Source of the DNA: Fonsecaea monophora
Lineage: Eukaryota > Ascomycota > Eurotiomycetes > Chaetothyriales > Herpotrichiellaceae
Length of the DNA stretch: 64,000 nt
Assembly: GCF_001642475.1 (NCBI RefSeq)
Contig: NW_019173989.1
Location: forward strand, 124,001-188,000
Reading direction: 5' to 3'
The translations under genes and the position numbers were made by a program. Of the stretch, positions 34,089 to 45,160 are shown piece by piece (the stretch's first letter is position 1; each line of letters begins with the position of its first letter). The notes below the pieces were generated by a model. That model was not told the DNA's origin, searched no databases, and saw only the letters and a list, made by a program, of their open reading frames with translations.

Positions 34089-34812
34089 ATGTCTTCCAGC
34101 CATGATGCTAACAAAGCGGCCGATGAAACGGTCGCACCCGAAGAGTCTGCCAGACAGCGTCGGGAGCCGCGGATTGATCCTCAAGCTGGGCACATTTTAA
34201 ACTACACTCCAGTTTCGCGCGTCATGAGGGCTGCCATTCCCGGCGATGTAATGGTTTCTCGGGACGCCATAGAGCTTATGCAAGATTGTGTCAGCGAGTT
34301 CATCTCCTTTGTTACGAGCGAAGGTAAGAAGCATAAGCACAACGTATGAAGCTCCAAGTGCTGATCGAGGGTTAGCTGCAGAAAAATGCGCAGCTGAGAA
34401 GAGGAGGGCGGTGAGCGCCGACGATGTTCTGACTGCAATGAACAAGCTCGGATTCCAGAACTATTCGGAAGCGCTGAAAATCTACCTGAGAAGGTACAAC
34501 GAAGTAAGCCTACCCTCCCCCAACCTCACCCAGGTGCATCCAGGAGACAATTCTCTAAGCTTTGTTCGACGTCAGAAAAAGGATCCGGGCGCCACCAGCA
34601 CCAGCGGTCCAACGAATGAGCGACAGGAGGGAAACAAAGAGAAAGAGTATCATGGGAGCGAACGACAACGAGGACAACCATACGGGGCACTTCCAAGACA
34701 ATCTCCCAGAGCTGAGAAAGAGGCTACCGTAGAAGACACGGACGCCCACCGCACGAATTGCCTTGTGACTGACCTGATCCAGTCACTGGAAAGCACGGGG
34801 AGACCAGGCTAG
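34089..34812 (+). CDS. NF-YB/Hap3-like histone-fold transcription factor subunit
   Basis: Exon 1 is 34089-34323, and an intron at 34324-34375 (GTAAGA...GTTAG) restores TSEAAEKC across the junction. A second intron at 34504-34575 (GTAAGC...TCTAAGC...GTCAG, 72 nt) is probable; it is in frame, so retention would add 24 residues. Spliced length is 199 aa. The segment MQDCVSEFISFVTSEAAEKC, then RRAVSADDVLTAMNKLGF and YSEALKIYLRRYNE, is diagnostic of the NF-YB histone fold, which pairs with NF-YC and NF-YA/Hap2 to bind CCAAT. The N-terminal part of the fold is unusual: the family's highly conserved LPIANVxRIM is replaced by LNYTPVSRVM. The tail is Ser/Arg/Glu-rich. It is probably a diverged paralogue rather than the housekeeping Hap3. 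Confidence 0.85.
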
Positions 34813-37034
34813 TGTATGATGGTAGAGAGAGAGACCACCCTATTGGAGGCCTCTCAGCGTTTACTGGAAGTTGAAGCGGCGTACTCACCGTTTACCCCCA
34901 ACCGACTCATTATCGGTGGGGTTGCACCAGAACGCCTGGGCCTTGTCACCACCATAGCTCGTAGAGGTTGTGAGTGTCCCCGAAGGCGCCACGTGTGATG
35001 AGCACGTCAAGGCGAGCCAAGTTGTCCAGGGATCCCGGTCGCTTACGTTGTCCTTGTGACAATGCATATGCGCCCTTTGACAAAAGTGCCGGAATGTTCC
35101 AGGGACTTTTGGTTGCTCTAACCCTATCGGCAAGGTGCCCCGAATGGTTTTTACCGGCGGTAAATGGGTTTTCCTTCCAATCAATCAAGTTTCCCACCTA
35201 CACCGCCTCGACATGGACCTCTTGCGACACCTTCAAGCACCCTTCCCGCGACCAGCCCTCTGAGCCTGCCTTGCTGGACCAGACCAGCCCACGACAAAGC
35301 CTGGCAGGACCCGACACCATCATCGCGGACCGGGCTACCACTATAACCCAGTCCTGCCACATGCCCAGGTGGCTCTCCGGGGGTCCCAGCAAGCTTTCCA
35401 CTGAATCAAATGCAATTTTCTGCCGCCCTGCTCGCGCTTGTCAATCCACACTAAACACTTGCGCAAAGAGATCACTATCGCATTCGGCATGATCTGGCCG
35501 TGGGTAGGGTTCCAACACTGAAGGGCTCTGTTGATAATCTCCACCTTTCGTTCGATATCACGATCGGCAAAGTCCTCAGCAGGCATCCATCCATCAGCCG
35601 GACCTAATAGGTACTCATATTCCAGGTGTGCCGGATAAGCCCTCCGGTTCGTAGGTCTCGTTCATGAACTCAAGCTCTGTCGGTCGGTAGTCCAACCTCC
35701 CCAAGTGGAGAGGGGGAGCTTCTCTCCACGTTGAAAGGGTACTCCAGAAATGCTGAAAGTTGACAGTTTGGGTGGTTGATGTCAAGAAATCCAAGAGACT
35801 GGGCGACGGGCGTTCGACCTTACAAATACTTTATAGTTGGTGGGCAGGGAGTCGAGAGGAGAGTGGAATGAGACATGATTATGAAAGCGTTGGAGAAAGG
35901 GGAAGTTGGGCTGAACGAATGGCCTGGAACGCGTTGTGGTCAACGTTCCAAACCGTCGCGGACCCTACTCTGCGGCGGTTTCACGACGTGCTCGGTGGGA
36001 AAAAGTCGAATTTCGAACATACCCGTTTACTCACTGGCGGTCACGTGCAGTGCCAGATCGAGTCAGGACTAGCATGACTTTGGACGCCGCCGTTCCTCTT
36101 TATTCTAGTTACTCGAGTCGCAGACTCTCTCCCTCGTTGTTACTCTCTCCTCAGTCAGAAAGAGTGCACTGAACAAAACCAACCTGCCATTGCGGCAATT
36201 TCCCTTTTCCTTCGTTGTGGGCTAGTGCGGAACCCACTCGATTGTCGTCTCGCAACACTGGCTCGGGAAATTTGGGAACTCGAGCGCAAACCAGAACTCT
36301 TCCCTCGTATGCAAGAAGAGGTCGGAACGGAGCGAGGTCTGGGGTTAGCGGGGATATCACGAATAGTGACAAGTATCCAAGGAAGCCCACGAGAACCTCA
36401 GAGCCTCGTGTGCGAACTTGCCATTCGCGGAGTGAACGGGGACGTTGATGAGACCTTGACTCTGCACGGTGCACACCACTGACGTGATGCGCGAAGTGGA
36501 TTGGTTTTGCACCGGCCGGGGAAGTCGAAACCAGATCCTTCTTTGGTTTGGGGGCTGAATCTTGATAAATTAGCTACCCGATGCTCTTCATCATCGCAAA
36601 ATGCGGCAATATCGATATGACCATACAACATTGTTATTATACGACTTTTTACGCCACTGTCAATGACCACGACTGGCGTCGGTTAGTTTGTCGCCCCTAG
36701 CCATATCTCTCAAAAAGACCTAACCGAGATCCACTGTGTGCCTTTCCTGGGTCTTTTGTCTGCCGCTACAACCGCCTGTCAGGGTTTGTGTTCAAGTTCT
36801 TTCCCGTCGGGGCCGGAGTATAGATCCAAGGTGGGAAACAAGGGACTGGGCGAGGGACAGCGAAATTAAGGTTGTACCGATTCAAGGTCGAATTTGAGGC
36901 CCCGAGGCATTCCGTAATGCCGTAACTCCCATTATTAAACGACTTGAAGAAGGAACATGCAAGAAGTAACATACAAAAGGTAATGTGAAGGAGGAAATTA
37001 GTGGTGTTTGTAGCGTTGTGCAAGAAACTGAGAG
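34813..37034. other. No recognisable gene
   Basis: Overlapping frames on both strands (for example 34885-35492 and 36151-36480) show no preserved domain. A segment at about 36255-36330 (TLAREIWELERKPELFPRMQ) faintly recalls the helix J region of cytochrome P450, but nothing else of that fold is present. Confidence 0.4.
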
Positions 37035-37240
37035 ATGTCGCACTTCGTCATGGGTCAATAATTTTGTGGTTACGTCAGCAGGACTGCCAAGAATTGCCAA
37101 GAGAAGTTTCACTCCAAAACTGACCGGGTGAAACTCCAACTCTGACTAAGTGCACCCCGCACAGACTCTCAGAAATTCTCTTGGAGTGTCACTCTCAACT
37201 CACTCTCAGTCGCGGTGAGGGTGAGTCAGAGTGCACGCGG
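37035..37240 (+). repeat. Repeat R3, copy d
   Basis: Modules in order are GATGTCGCAC, GGGTCAATAATTTTGTGG, TACGTCAGCAGGACTGCCAAG, AAGTGCACCCCG and a region rich in ACTCTC/GAGTGT with inverted symmetry, ending GGGTGAGTCAGAGTGCAC. The CAATAATTTTGTGG block is nearly identical to copy c. It ends about 300 bp before the TATA box of the next gene, so it could contribute upstream regulatory sequence. Confidence 0.6.
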
Positions 37241-37390
37241 GAAAATGAAGGATTGCACAGCTGACATCACAAACACCACCTCTACAATACCACCTTGCTT
37301 TTCAGCCCTTGTAGTGTTAAGATGTTTCAATTCTGTCGGGACTGCGGAACCGTCGTGGCGGGGGGCTACCTTAGCTTCCTTCCTTTGTGG

Positions 37391-37514
37391 TGTCCGAGAC
37401 AAAGCGGTTGAGATTTTCTTTGGGCTGCACTGCTTTGGGTTAGATGGACTGCCTCAGTTGGCAATTCTTTGTTATGTCCAAGACAAAGCAGTTGAGATTT
37501 TTCTTTAAAGCTGC
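37391..37514 (+). repeat. Two direct repeats upstream of the 37712 gene
   Basis: TGTCCGAGACAAAGCGGTTG with the following 18 nt (37391-37428) recurs as TGTCCAAGACAAAGCAGTTG with its following 20 nt (37475-37514), 84 nt apart. The second ends 22 nt before a TATA box. Their position suggests paired upstream activating sites; the factor is unknown. Confidence 0.6.
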
Positions 37515-37536
37515 CTTGACCGGCGTCTTGCAGGAT

Positions 37537-37544
37537 TATAAATA
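37537..37544 (+). promoter_or_regulatory. TATA box of the 37712 gene
   Basis: TATAAATA stands 175 nt before the ATG. It is followed by a pyrimidine-rich stretch and then CCACCACAACAACC, typical of a fungal core promoter and 5-prime leader. A strong TATA with a CT-rich leader is common in highly or conditionally expressed fungal genes. Confidence 0.6.
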
Positions 37545-37711
37545 TCTCTCCTATTGCGCTACTTCTGCTTTCCATTTTTCTCCACCACAACAACCGACTT
37601 TTGAATCCAATCTCGAGTTCAGCACTTCACCATCAGGCTTCATCCTTGACAGACCTTGGCCAGTTTCCACTTCCCCAAACCCATCTGCGTCCAAGCAAAT
37701 ACCAAGTCAAG

Positions 37712-38248
37712 ATGTGCAACGATATTCCGCATTTGATCATCCACATGATCAATAGGCAATTCATCGTCGCTTATTCGGTCGAGTTCCGGAAGCAATTCGA
37801 GGTGCGCTTCAGAACGAGATTCGACGAGAAATTCGGAGCGGCGTTCGAACCGAGATTCGACGAGATAGAGCAACTTGTCTGGGACAAGACTGCCAAGGAC
37901 CTTCGCGAGCAATTGTCCGACGGTGTTCAAGAAGACGTCTACAAGGCCATCATTGACGAGTTGGAGGAAGCGGTAGACGACGAGGTCCACAACAACCTGG
38001 AGCACCACCTCGACGACATTGCCGGGGCCGAGTTCATAGGCCACCCGGACCCGACACTGAACGCACTGGGGCTCCGGGCTATGCACGACCACATATTCCA
38101 CGAAGTGCTCCACGAGAAAATCCAGAAGGAGGAGGACCTGGTCGCCCGATTCGCACCCATATTCGAGCCGGCGTTCAACGCGGCGTTCCCCGCATTCTTC
38201 GACGCCAAGTTTGACGAGGTCCACGCTGCGGTCGTCGAGGCCGCTTAG
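37712..38248 (+). CDS. Protein with a Phe-every-fourth-residue pattern, unknown function
   Basis: The start is ATG 37712 (tcaagATG), giving 178 residues in one exon. Aromatic residues stand at 17, 21, 25, 29, 33, 37, 41, 45 and 49 (all Phe except Tyr21). The pattern returns near the end with Phe at 147, 151, 155, 159, 163 and 167. The intervening tetrads are rich in Arg, Glu and Asp (for example RFDEKFGAAFEPRF). At DNA level the first block has a 12-bp period around TTCGA. The middle (about 60-105) is acidic and helical (DELEEAVDDEVHNNLEHHLD). No signal peptide or known domain is seen. The two ends could pack together as amphipathic surfaces. I infer a structural or self-assembling protein but have no family match. 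A convincing promoter precedes it. Confidence 0.75.
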   Translation: MCNDIPHLIIHMINRQFIVAYSVEFRKQFEVRFRTRFDEKFGAAFEPRFDEIEQLVWDKTAKDLREQLSDGVQEDVYKAIIDELEEAVDDEVHNNLEHHLDDIAGAEFIGHPDPTLNALGLRAMHDHIFHEVLHEKIQKEEDLVARFAPIFEPAFNAAFPAFFDAKFDEVHAAVVEAA

Positions 38249-38760
38249 AGCGGCGAAAACACGAGGAAGACTCTTTCTGCGGCAGAGGCGCAAGGTGGGA
38301 CGTCACTGACCACGAAGAAAGACCCTCCCCGACACATGGCGAAATGAATTTTCGAAAACACAGATTTGATGGAAAAGGAGAACCGAGTTTACACAGAAAA
38401 CCCAGGGAAAAAAAAAACTGGAAGGCGAGGCAGGCTGATGGTTACTTTACAAAATAAAGCGAAAACACCCCCTAAAAAAAAAGAAAAAAAAAAGAAAAAA
38501 GGGGGGCGGAGGAGGCCGTTTGATTACTCATAAAACAAGCGGAAATTACAAAAAAAAAAAGATGGAAAGGGGGAGGTGGATTGCTGGTTTGAGAAGTAAC
38601 GAACAAATACCCAAAAAAAAGCGTCAGAGTACATTTTATTCTGTGTCAAATTGAGAAAAGCGGGCAACTGAATATATTTTCGCGTGACTGACGATGACCA
38701 TCGCGGCGTCATTCTCGTCATCATCATCATCTATCTCACCTCATCTCATCTCATTGCCCA
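38249..38760. other. A-rich 3-prime flank and ATC repeats
   Basis: Oligo-A and AAAG-rich runs at 38400-38620, then a TCATCATCATCATC/TCATCTCATCTC stretch at 38710-38755. No gene. The A-rich runs may derive from insertions with poly-A tails. Confidence 0.6.
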
Positions 38761-38927
38761 GCACTTAATGCGCTCTTCGGCTGTGTCGTCCCCCGAGGCT
38801 TTGCCAAGAACTCATGGTTGAAGCCGCCAAAGGTCGAACGGAAGTGTTTGAGTCGGGCTTTTAGATCCTTCTTTGCGTCAATCTGCTTCTAGACTGTCTT
38901 CTCGTCGTACCTCTCTGTCACGGCGCA

Positions 38928-39068
38928 ACCTAGAACAGGAGAAATCGCTGTCAAGGGTGCAATTGCAACATGAATTCTAAGACGAAAGAGTCTAACTAAT
39001 AATGCGCGAGGAACGCGATAGAAGAGTGTGTAGGTCTTCAGCCTCGTGCGGGGTACTCAGCCTCGTGA
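38928..39068 (-). repeat. Interspersed repeat R2, copy 3
   Basis: The plus strand reads TCACGGCGCAACC, ACAGGAGAAATCGCTGTC, AAGGGTGCAATTGCAACATG, AATTCTAAGACGAAAGAGTC, then TCAGCCTCGTGCGGGGTA and a second TCAGCCTCGTGAGGGG. It is a full-length inverse of copy 1, including both AAGGCTGA-type end motifs. Confidence 0.8.
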
Positions 39069-42000
39069 GGGGAAACCTGCACAAGCACCTCAGGCCGTGA
39101 CACTCTCCTAGACCATGAGCAACTGTAGCTTCGAATGGTCCCAGTCGTCTTCAAACAAATGCAAGTTCTGTACAAGGAAACTCCAACATTTCATGTGTCA
39201 TGGCTCTGCTGCCCAGTCGAGAAAATCTGTCAGAAGCTCTGCGGTTTTTTTCTTCTTCGCTCCCGTTGCAGACGCGGTCGATTGTGGCTCAGATGTAACA
39301 TATTGTTCGACGGAAACGGCATGGGATCCTGATATCTGACATCTATACAAAGGGGTGCTGACGCGTCGACGCCATGACGAAAAATGGTGTAGAGTATTCA
39401 CAGATGCAGGAAAAGCCACTTGAAGTGCTGTCGACCCTACTCTCCCCGTTGTTCACTCATCATCGAGCCACTTCCTCTGGAGTAGATGCAAGAGAAATTC
39501 AGGTGTTGAGGGTTGACCGCAGCATGTTCTTTGCATTATCACGAGTGCAGCGAGGATGTCTGTGGTGATTTCTCGTTGAGTGCCAATTCCGATCTGAACA
39601 CGGTTGGAAAACCGCGCCCCAAGATAGCCCGGGCTGACATGGCACATTCGTCATCAATTTGTACTGTACAGGCGGACCACCAAGGGATACACCCCCCAAC
39701 AGGCGAATGAAGGTAGAGAGTAGGTATTGTAAGTATTGACGCTGAGACCATGGCTACCCTGTCAAAGGCCACCGCAGGAGACGTTCAGCTCCTGGTGAAC
39801 TTGCTCTGACAAATTGCAACAACAGCAGACTCAAGCGGCATCATGCAGTTAACGGTCCAAGGTAAGGTTTTACCAAGCACAACATCCCGGGCAAAATGCA
39901 CGGTCCTCTTGGTGTGCGAGGTGTGCGACGTGCCAATTGCACAAGTGGCTTCTTTGGCGTTGAGCACGTTCTTACGTCGAGATGACTGTGGCTTCTGTCA
40001 TGTTTGGTATGCGGATGCTCTGTTCAATTTGGTTGGACATAATGAGCTGTTTGTCTTCTAGGTCTCTTTGTCGGCTTCTAGATTGACCACTTCCTGTGCG
40101 AGGTTAACTTGAGCACGAGAACATGGTGGATGTTGCTCGCCTTATTTATCAGGCTGTACTGCCGCCACTTCATCCTGATCGTCTGGGACTTTGGAAGATG
40201 TTTCAGGATTCCCCCCCTGCAGTGTGTCCGGCAGATAATGCCAGACCAACCCCTCCGACAATCCTCGAGGCTCGCCATTGACACCCTTGTCGCTCCATCC
40301 GTCCGTTACCTCCTGTGTAGCAACCAAGTAATTGATGAATAAAGCTCAGTAAAGCAGAAGATTACCATCAAGTTGCGGACTTCTACGTGTCGGGGGGCGT
40401 GAATTTCGATCCTGATTTCCTCAAATGATCGCCATCTTTTCGTAGTAGATGGAGACTCTGTCGTACGACTCTATGCCTGTGGTGCCAACGCACGGCTGTG
40501 CTCGCCAACCGAGGCTGGAAACTCTAGGTGTAGAGGAAGACGACCGGAGTGCTCGTTCAAATATTGGCGCAGTCGAGGGTTGGTCCCAACAATCAACTCA
40601 CAGCATCAAAGTTGGAGTACGGATTTTTGCGAGAGAGGATTTGCCAAATAGGACAGCGTTGGCGATACCCTGGATATCACACTCACTCAGAGTGCAGTGC
40701 AGCAGATCCATCCAGTTCCTCGAACAAAACAGACAAGTCGGAATGAGCAATCTGCAACCAAATCCTAGAGTCTTCCTCTCGTCGGGGGCCACGGACGCTG
40801 TTCACAGGCCAAATGGTGGTAGGTCGGTTGGTGGATGTTTGCTGAACCAGACAAGAAGGAGTGTCGTTGCCTCCGTAACTACACAAGCATGTCGCTGTCG
40901 CTTGTGCTGCCCTCTGGGCATGACTTGAACGTTGATCCTGAGGTTGGTTTGCATTAGCAGTAGAATCAGATCTTGACCCAGGAACCTCTCACAACTACCG
41001 ACCTGCCGGATAGGCCTCTATACGCTGTTAAGCGTGCACGCCGAACCTAACCGATCCTCGGACAAATATCCCGAAATAGCCGGCCGGGTGGGTGCTTAAT
41101 AAGATGGCCGTGACTCGTTTGGGCCTACTTTCTCCTTCCTCTTCAGCCGGCCAGGGGAGCAAGCCAAGCAGATGTCCGAGATCCGCAAGGGAGTACCACG
41201 AGGAACAGAAGCGACTGACTGGAGGCTGCGGAAGAGTGGGAGGATCCAGTAGGACCAACCGCCACCGCCACAGCCACCGCGGCCGCCACAACAACAACAA
41301 CCATGATGTCGCCCCTCTGCCCTTTCCTGCCGTTCTCTCACTCCCCTTTCGGCTCACGCCGCTCTCACCGTGGCATGATGGCGATGGCATCAGCACCCTC
41401 CAGGCATCCAAGTGTAAGTCTTGGAGATGGCGCTCTCGCATATTAGCGACGCCTTGCCTGGCTATAGACGACCAAGTCACATTGACTCGGTTGTCAACCG
41501 GATGAAGACTTCTTCCACCTATCTGAGAAGAGAGAGTCTCTCTCTTTCATTTAGCGTAAGTGGTGATCATTTCGACCGCATCCGCTCAGCCTCGTGTGGG
41601 GTTGGCAAGCCTTGTGCGGGGGTTACCGTGACATGGTATGTGTATCAGGAATGGCAGCGTCGCCGCCGCAGATGACATTATTGAAGATTTCTGAGAAAAG
41701 TCTCTCGGATGATGCCTCAATCAACTTCTGCCGACATACCAATAGCACACGGAGACTACGTTGGAAATAATTCGGGCAAACAACAGGTGGAATGTGTGCC
41801 AGGGACGCCACCAGAAGAATGACAGACACTGAGGGACGCCAGAGAGAATCTGCAAGGCGAGGAGAACGACGAGGTAGATCCTGGACTTGGCCATCCTTGA
41901 GATGCGGGAAGAAGTCATCATCGTCGCTTTCACGGTGTCGGATCTGATAGATGGACGGCGATGAGGTTGGCAAGGAGTTAGCTGAGGCCATGGACACGTT

Positions 42001-43206
42001 GGACCAGTGGTTTAGTGACCCCCATTGGGTGGCGGTTGTATCATGGGTACGGAGAAGGGTCTTTTGACACCCCCCACCCGGGGATTCGAAGGGGCGGTAG
42101 ACAGATTGAAGTGGAGTGCGGAAATGGACGTCGACGAATGTAGAAACATGCCTTTAGAGATGGGTGTTTTTTTGGGCATGTGACCTTGAAATCCCCAATG
42201 CGCAATGTTACCATCCTGCACCTGGTGCGGAGGGAGAGAAACGACCGTATCCGTACGACCGGCTATCGGTGAGGTTACCACGTTGTCTTCTCCTGAACCC
42301 GGGAGGGCCCCCTCTACGGGTCACCTGCCTCCCCCTTGTTCCCCGAACACCGAGTCCACACACACCTACACCTCTGGTTCAGGCCACCCATTTCAAAAGT
42401 ACCAGCGCCAAGCCATGTCTTGAGCGATTAGCTTTCATCGAGAAGTTGGACGGCGTAGTGGGGGCAAGGCAGTTGATTGGAGAGTCGGAGAAACCGGGTT
42501 AGTGCGTGCACATCAGGATCGCTGATTGGTGAGTCTAAAAATGAGGTGGGAACGATTGGTTCGGGGTCCGGCTTTGCCTGCCAAAAGCAGTTTTGCCAAG
42601 AACGAGTGCGGCATATGACCACGTCGTACAGCAGCAATTTGACAAGGGGGTTACAGGGTTTCGCCTCGAATGGTCTCAGCCCCTGCGAAATGCATCTCCC
42701 ACAAGAGGCGGCACCCCTTGTGACACGAAGAGCCATTGTGTTACTGTTACTCTGGGTGCGGGGCCGACGGGGTAGCATCGAGGGCTCGTCAACTCCTGCT
42801 CATTTGTTTCAATCTACTCATGAGGTGCACCCCCTTCTGTTCTCCATCACCAAGTCTCCCCTTGTGGAAGCATTTCAGCCGCGCACATCTCGCACTTCGG
42901 TTATGGTCACTGGCTAAGCTCTTGGCATCTTGTAGGTTAGTGTGTCCGTCCGTAGGTCCGATCACTCTGTTGTTGCCAAGGTCGGCTTCATCCGGTGGTA
43001 CTTTTGGGAGTGTGATGCAGAAGAAAATGGTCATTTCAACAATTGTGCCGACTTCGGCATGACGATCAGCCTCCCAGATGGAGCGAGTTAGCTCAAACGA
43101 GCAAGACTCTGAATAGGTGCCGCGTACCCTGAGACTGAGTGGTGGGCGGCTTTTCGCGCAGACAAATCGTTGCGTGACGGCAATACCTGGTCTCTTTACA
43201 GCGGCT
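39069..43206. other. About 4 kb without a secure gene
   Basis: Frames of 60-190 codons overlap on both strands. A plus frame at 40449-40928 and minus frames at 41028-41480 and 42789-43370 are the longest, none with a domain. A CAGCCTCGTGTGGGG / CCTTGTGCGGGGGTTAC pair at 41586-41630 matches the end motif of R2, so a relic R2 end may lie there. CGCCACCGCCACAGCCACCGCGG at 41260-41285 is a local CCG-rich repeat. Confidence 0.35.
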
Positions 43207-43875
43207 TCAGCATAGTACTGTATCCTGCCGTATACTGCTCTGTCGTCTCGCATTGGCCGGGTATTGGTAAGGCGACTGGGAGCCAAAGTCACCGGAAATG
43301 TGTCCTCCTCTTCTGGCTTCCAGGAATTGAGTGTATGTGGATAGCCCTTGTTGAAGTCTTCCGCTGACACCTTGCCTCACTTCCCCCCAGAGTACATTGT
43401 AATCAGGTGCCGGAAAGTCCACAAAGGCCAACGAAGGGACGGCCACTTTGAAAGAAAACGGCAAAGCTTTCACCCGGCTGGCGTTCCCAATACTTTCGAA
43501 GGAAGTCGTGGTCCAATTCATCAGATCGAATTCGTAGCCGTCCCAGCAAAACATATCCAGCTGGCTTCCAGAGTCCAGGAAGATCTTGTTGCATACCGAA
43601 GCTCCATCATTTCCCATGTACTCGACGGCCACAACACAAAACCCCTCGGAGCTGTACACCTTGAAGTCTTTTGAGATCTCTCCAAATTCCCTGCCTCGAG
43701 ACGCAGGTCCTCCCCATTGATCGACTCTCATCAAAAGTGGTTTGTTGGGAGACTTCTGCCTCTTGATACCAAGGACGAGTTTGAGGGCATTGGCGTAACC
43801 TTGTGCTGAGAGGTTCTTGTTGTCGCTATGGGGCCAGTACCGGGCGTTGTTTTGGTATCTGCGGGAAACTTCCAT
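43207..43875 (-). CDS. Unrecognised ORF with a LDSG motif, doubtful
   Basis: The frame from ATG 43875 encodes 222 residues. The part up to about 43400 has natural composition (VLGIKRQKSPNKPLLMRVDQ, FCVVAVEYMGNDG) and contains KIFLDSGSQLDMF. A hydrophobic stretch followed by DSG recalls the active-site loop of retropepsin-like aspartic proteases, which usually read DTG or DSG. No second supporting motif is seen. The last 60 codons look less natural, and a different minus frame (to 42789) runs alongside, so an intron near 43370-43400 is possible, though I could not find fitting splice sites. Either a gene or a remnant. Confidence 0.35.
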   Translation of the reverse strand: MEVSRRYQNNARYWPHSDNKNLSAQGYANALKLVLGIKRQKSPNKPLLMRVDQWGGPASRGREFGEISKDFKVYSSEGFCVVAVEYMGNDGASVCNKIFLDSGSQLDMFCWDGYEFDLMNWTTTSFESIGNASRVKALPFSFKVAVPSLAFVDFPAPDYNVLWGEVRQGVSGRLQQGLSTYTQFLEARRGGHISGDFGSQSPYQYPANARRQSSIRQDTVLC

Positions 43876-44139
43876 TTCGGTGGCAAAGAAGGGCACAATC
43901 ACACCAGGTCAATGACGACTTCGATAACAGTATTTGAAAATGACAACGGTTCCACCTGTCGCAAAGGAAAGGCAAAACAGAAACGACAGAACAACAGGCG
44001 TCGGACAGATCTCGGTCTAACCAGGAGGGAGGAAGAGAGAGAACCCTCTCCCTTGAGGGAGTACGGTCATGACAAAAAATGTGGGACAAATTCCTCGGCG
44101 GGTCTACTCGCGTCAACTTGTCGCAACGGATGGAGTTAT

Positions 44140-44640
44140 GTCTCACCGTAGAGAACTGGCCCGATGCCACTGCGGGTCTTTGGCTTTTCAGCGCCGAGAA
44201 ATTTGGCAGCCTGCTTTTTTGGAGGAGGGTGTACTGTTTGGAATAAAGATTGGCCGGAGGCAATCATCCCCCTGTTGCTTGTTTCTGAACTGGTTCTTGT
44301 AGACCACCCTCTCGCCTTGGTCATGCTGTACGCGCCGAACACGGCCATCGTGACCACGATCAGCTAGTTCTTGCACTTCTCGTACCTTTCTGGGTAATTG
44401 TTCCTGAACGAGAGCCTGTCTATTTCGACGCTCACCGTCATGATCTTGTGTCCGTTGGTCTTCATGTTGGTGACCCACAGCGTGTCGACGAACCGATCCA
44501 TGCCATCACAGGTGCCAGTGGCAGTCGTTTGTCCAAGTGTCACAACTGGTGATGACGCCGTTAAGAATCAGATTCCCCAGGATGTCAACCACATGGCGGG
44601 CTTCTTAGACAGCAAAGGTTATGAGACCAGCATGACAAGA
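44140..44640 (-). pseudogene. Frameshifted coding remnant, unrecognised
   Basis: On the minus strand coding-like sequence (NLILNGVITSCDTWTNDC near 44520-44580) changes frame to DGMDRFVDTLWVTNMKTNGH, continues through TVSVEIDRLSFRNNYPERYE, meets a TAG at about 44365, and resumes with LIVVTMAVFGAYSMTKA. Cysteines and a hydrophobic segment give it a look similar to the broken minus-strand genes at 3600-5900, but I see no direct alignment. Confidence 0.35.
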
Positions 44641-44885
44641 AGAGAGCAGTAGAATCGTCGAGCTGGAGATGACGAGCAACGGACCCTAACAGCCCCTGAA
44701 AGTGCCCAGCAACTGAGCTGTGGGGGAATGTGTTCGGCGTCGGCACCCGTGTCATTGGCAGTTGTCTCGCCATCTTGACGGCGTAGTGCATGACCCGCCA
44801 GAGCTTAGGCGCTGAAAGTGCCCCCAACCGCCAACCATCTTCTGGTTCATTTCTGAAACCCCGCCTTCAATGCCTCACCCCCTCG

Positions 44886-45160
44886 TCTGGGCTTCCAAAA
44901 CAGACGCTGCCGGCGCCCTTGCCAAAGAGATAAGCTGCGCGCCGGAAGTGCCCCCGGCGCTATATGAGCAAGTGCAACATACAATGGAGTGCCGCTGACC
45001 ATCATCTGGTTCTGGTTCATCTCCTAGGCACCGCTGCGGACGCCGTGCTCCATCGTCCAGATTGCCAAAGCAAACGAAGCCGAAGCCGCTGCTCTTGCCA
45101 AAAAGCTGGCCTGTTGGAAAGGCCCCGCTGCTGCAAGTGACCTTCCTCGCTGCTGCGGGC
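44886..45160 (+). pseudogene. Ala-rich helical remnant related to 2905-3152
   Basis: A plus frame reads TDAAGALAKEISCAPEVPPA and then LYEQVQHTMECR before a stop. About 70 nt later IAKANEAEAAALAKKLACW resembles the first segment again (ALAKEI versus ALAKKLA), suggesting an internal protein repeat. The VPPA...VQHT core is shared with 2949-3020. Broken by stops; no family recognised. Confidence 0.4.

Noticed and set aside
36220..36335. Cytochrome P450 fragment
   Set aside because: Only one helix-J-like segment is seen, with no I-helix, ExxR or haem-binding Cys motif nearby.
37640..38293. 217-codon minus-strand frame opposite the Phe-tetrad gene
   Set aside because: It mirrors a codon-biased plus-strand gene that has a promoter, a good start and clear sequence pattern.
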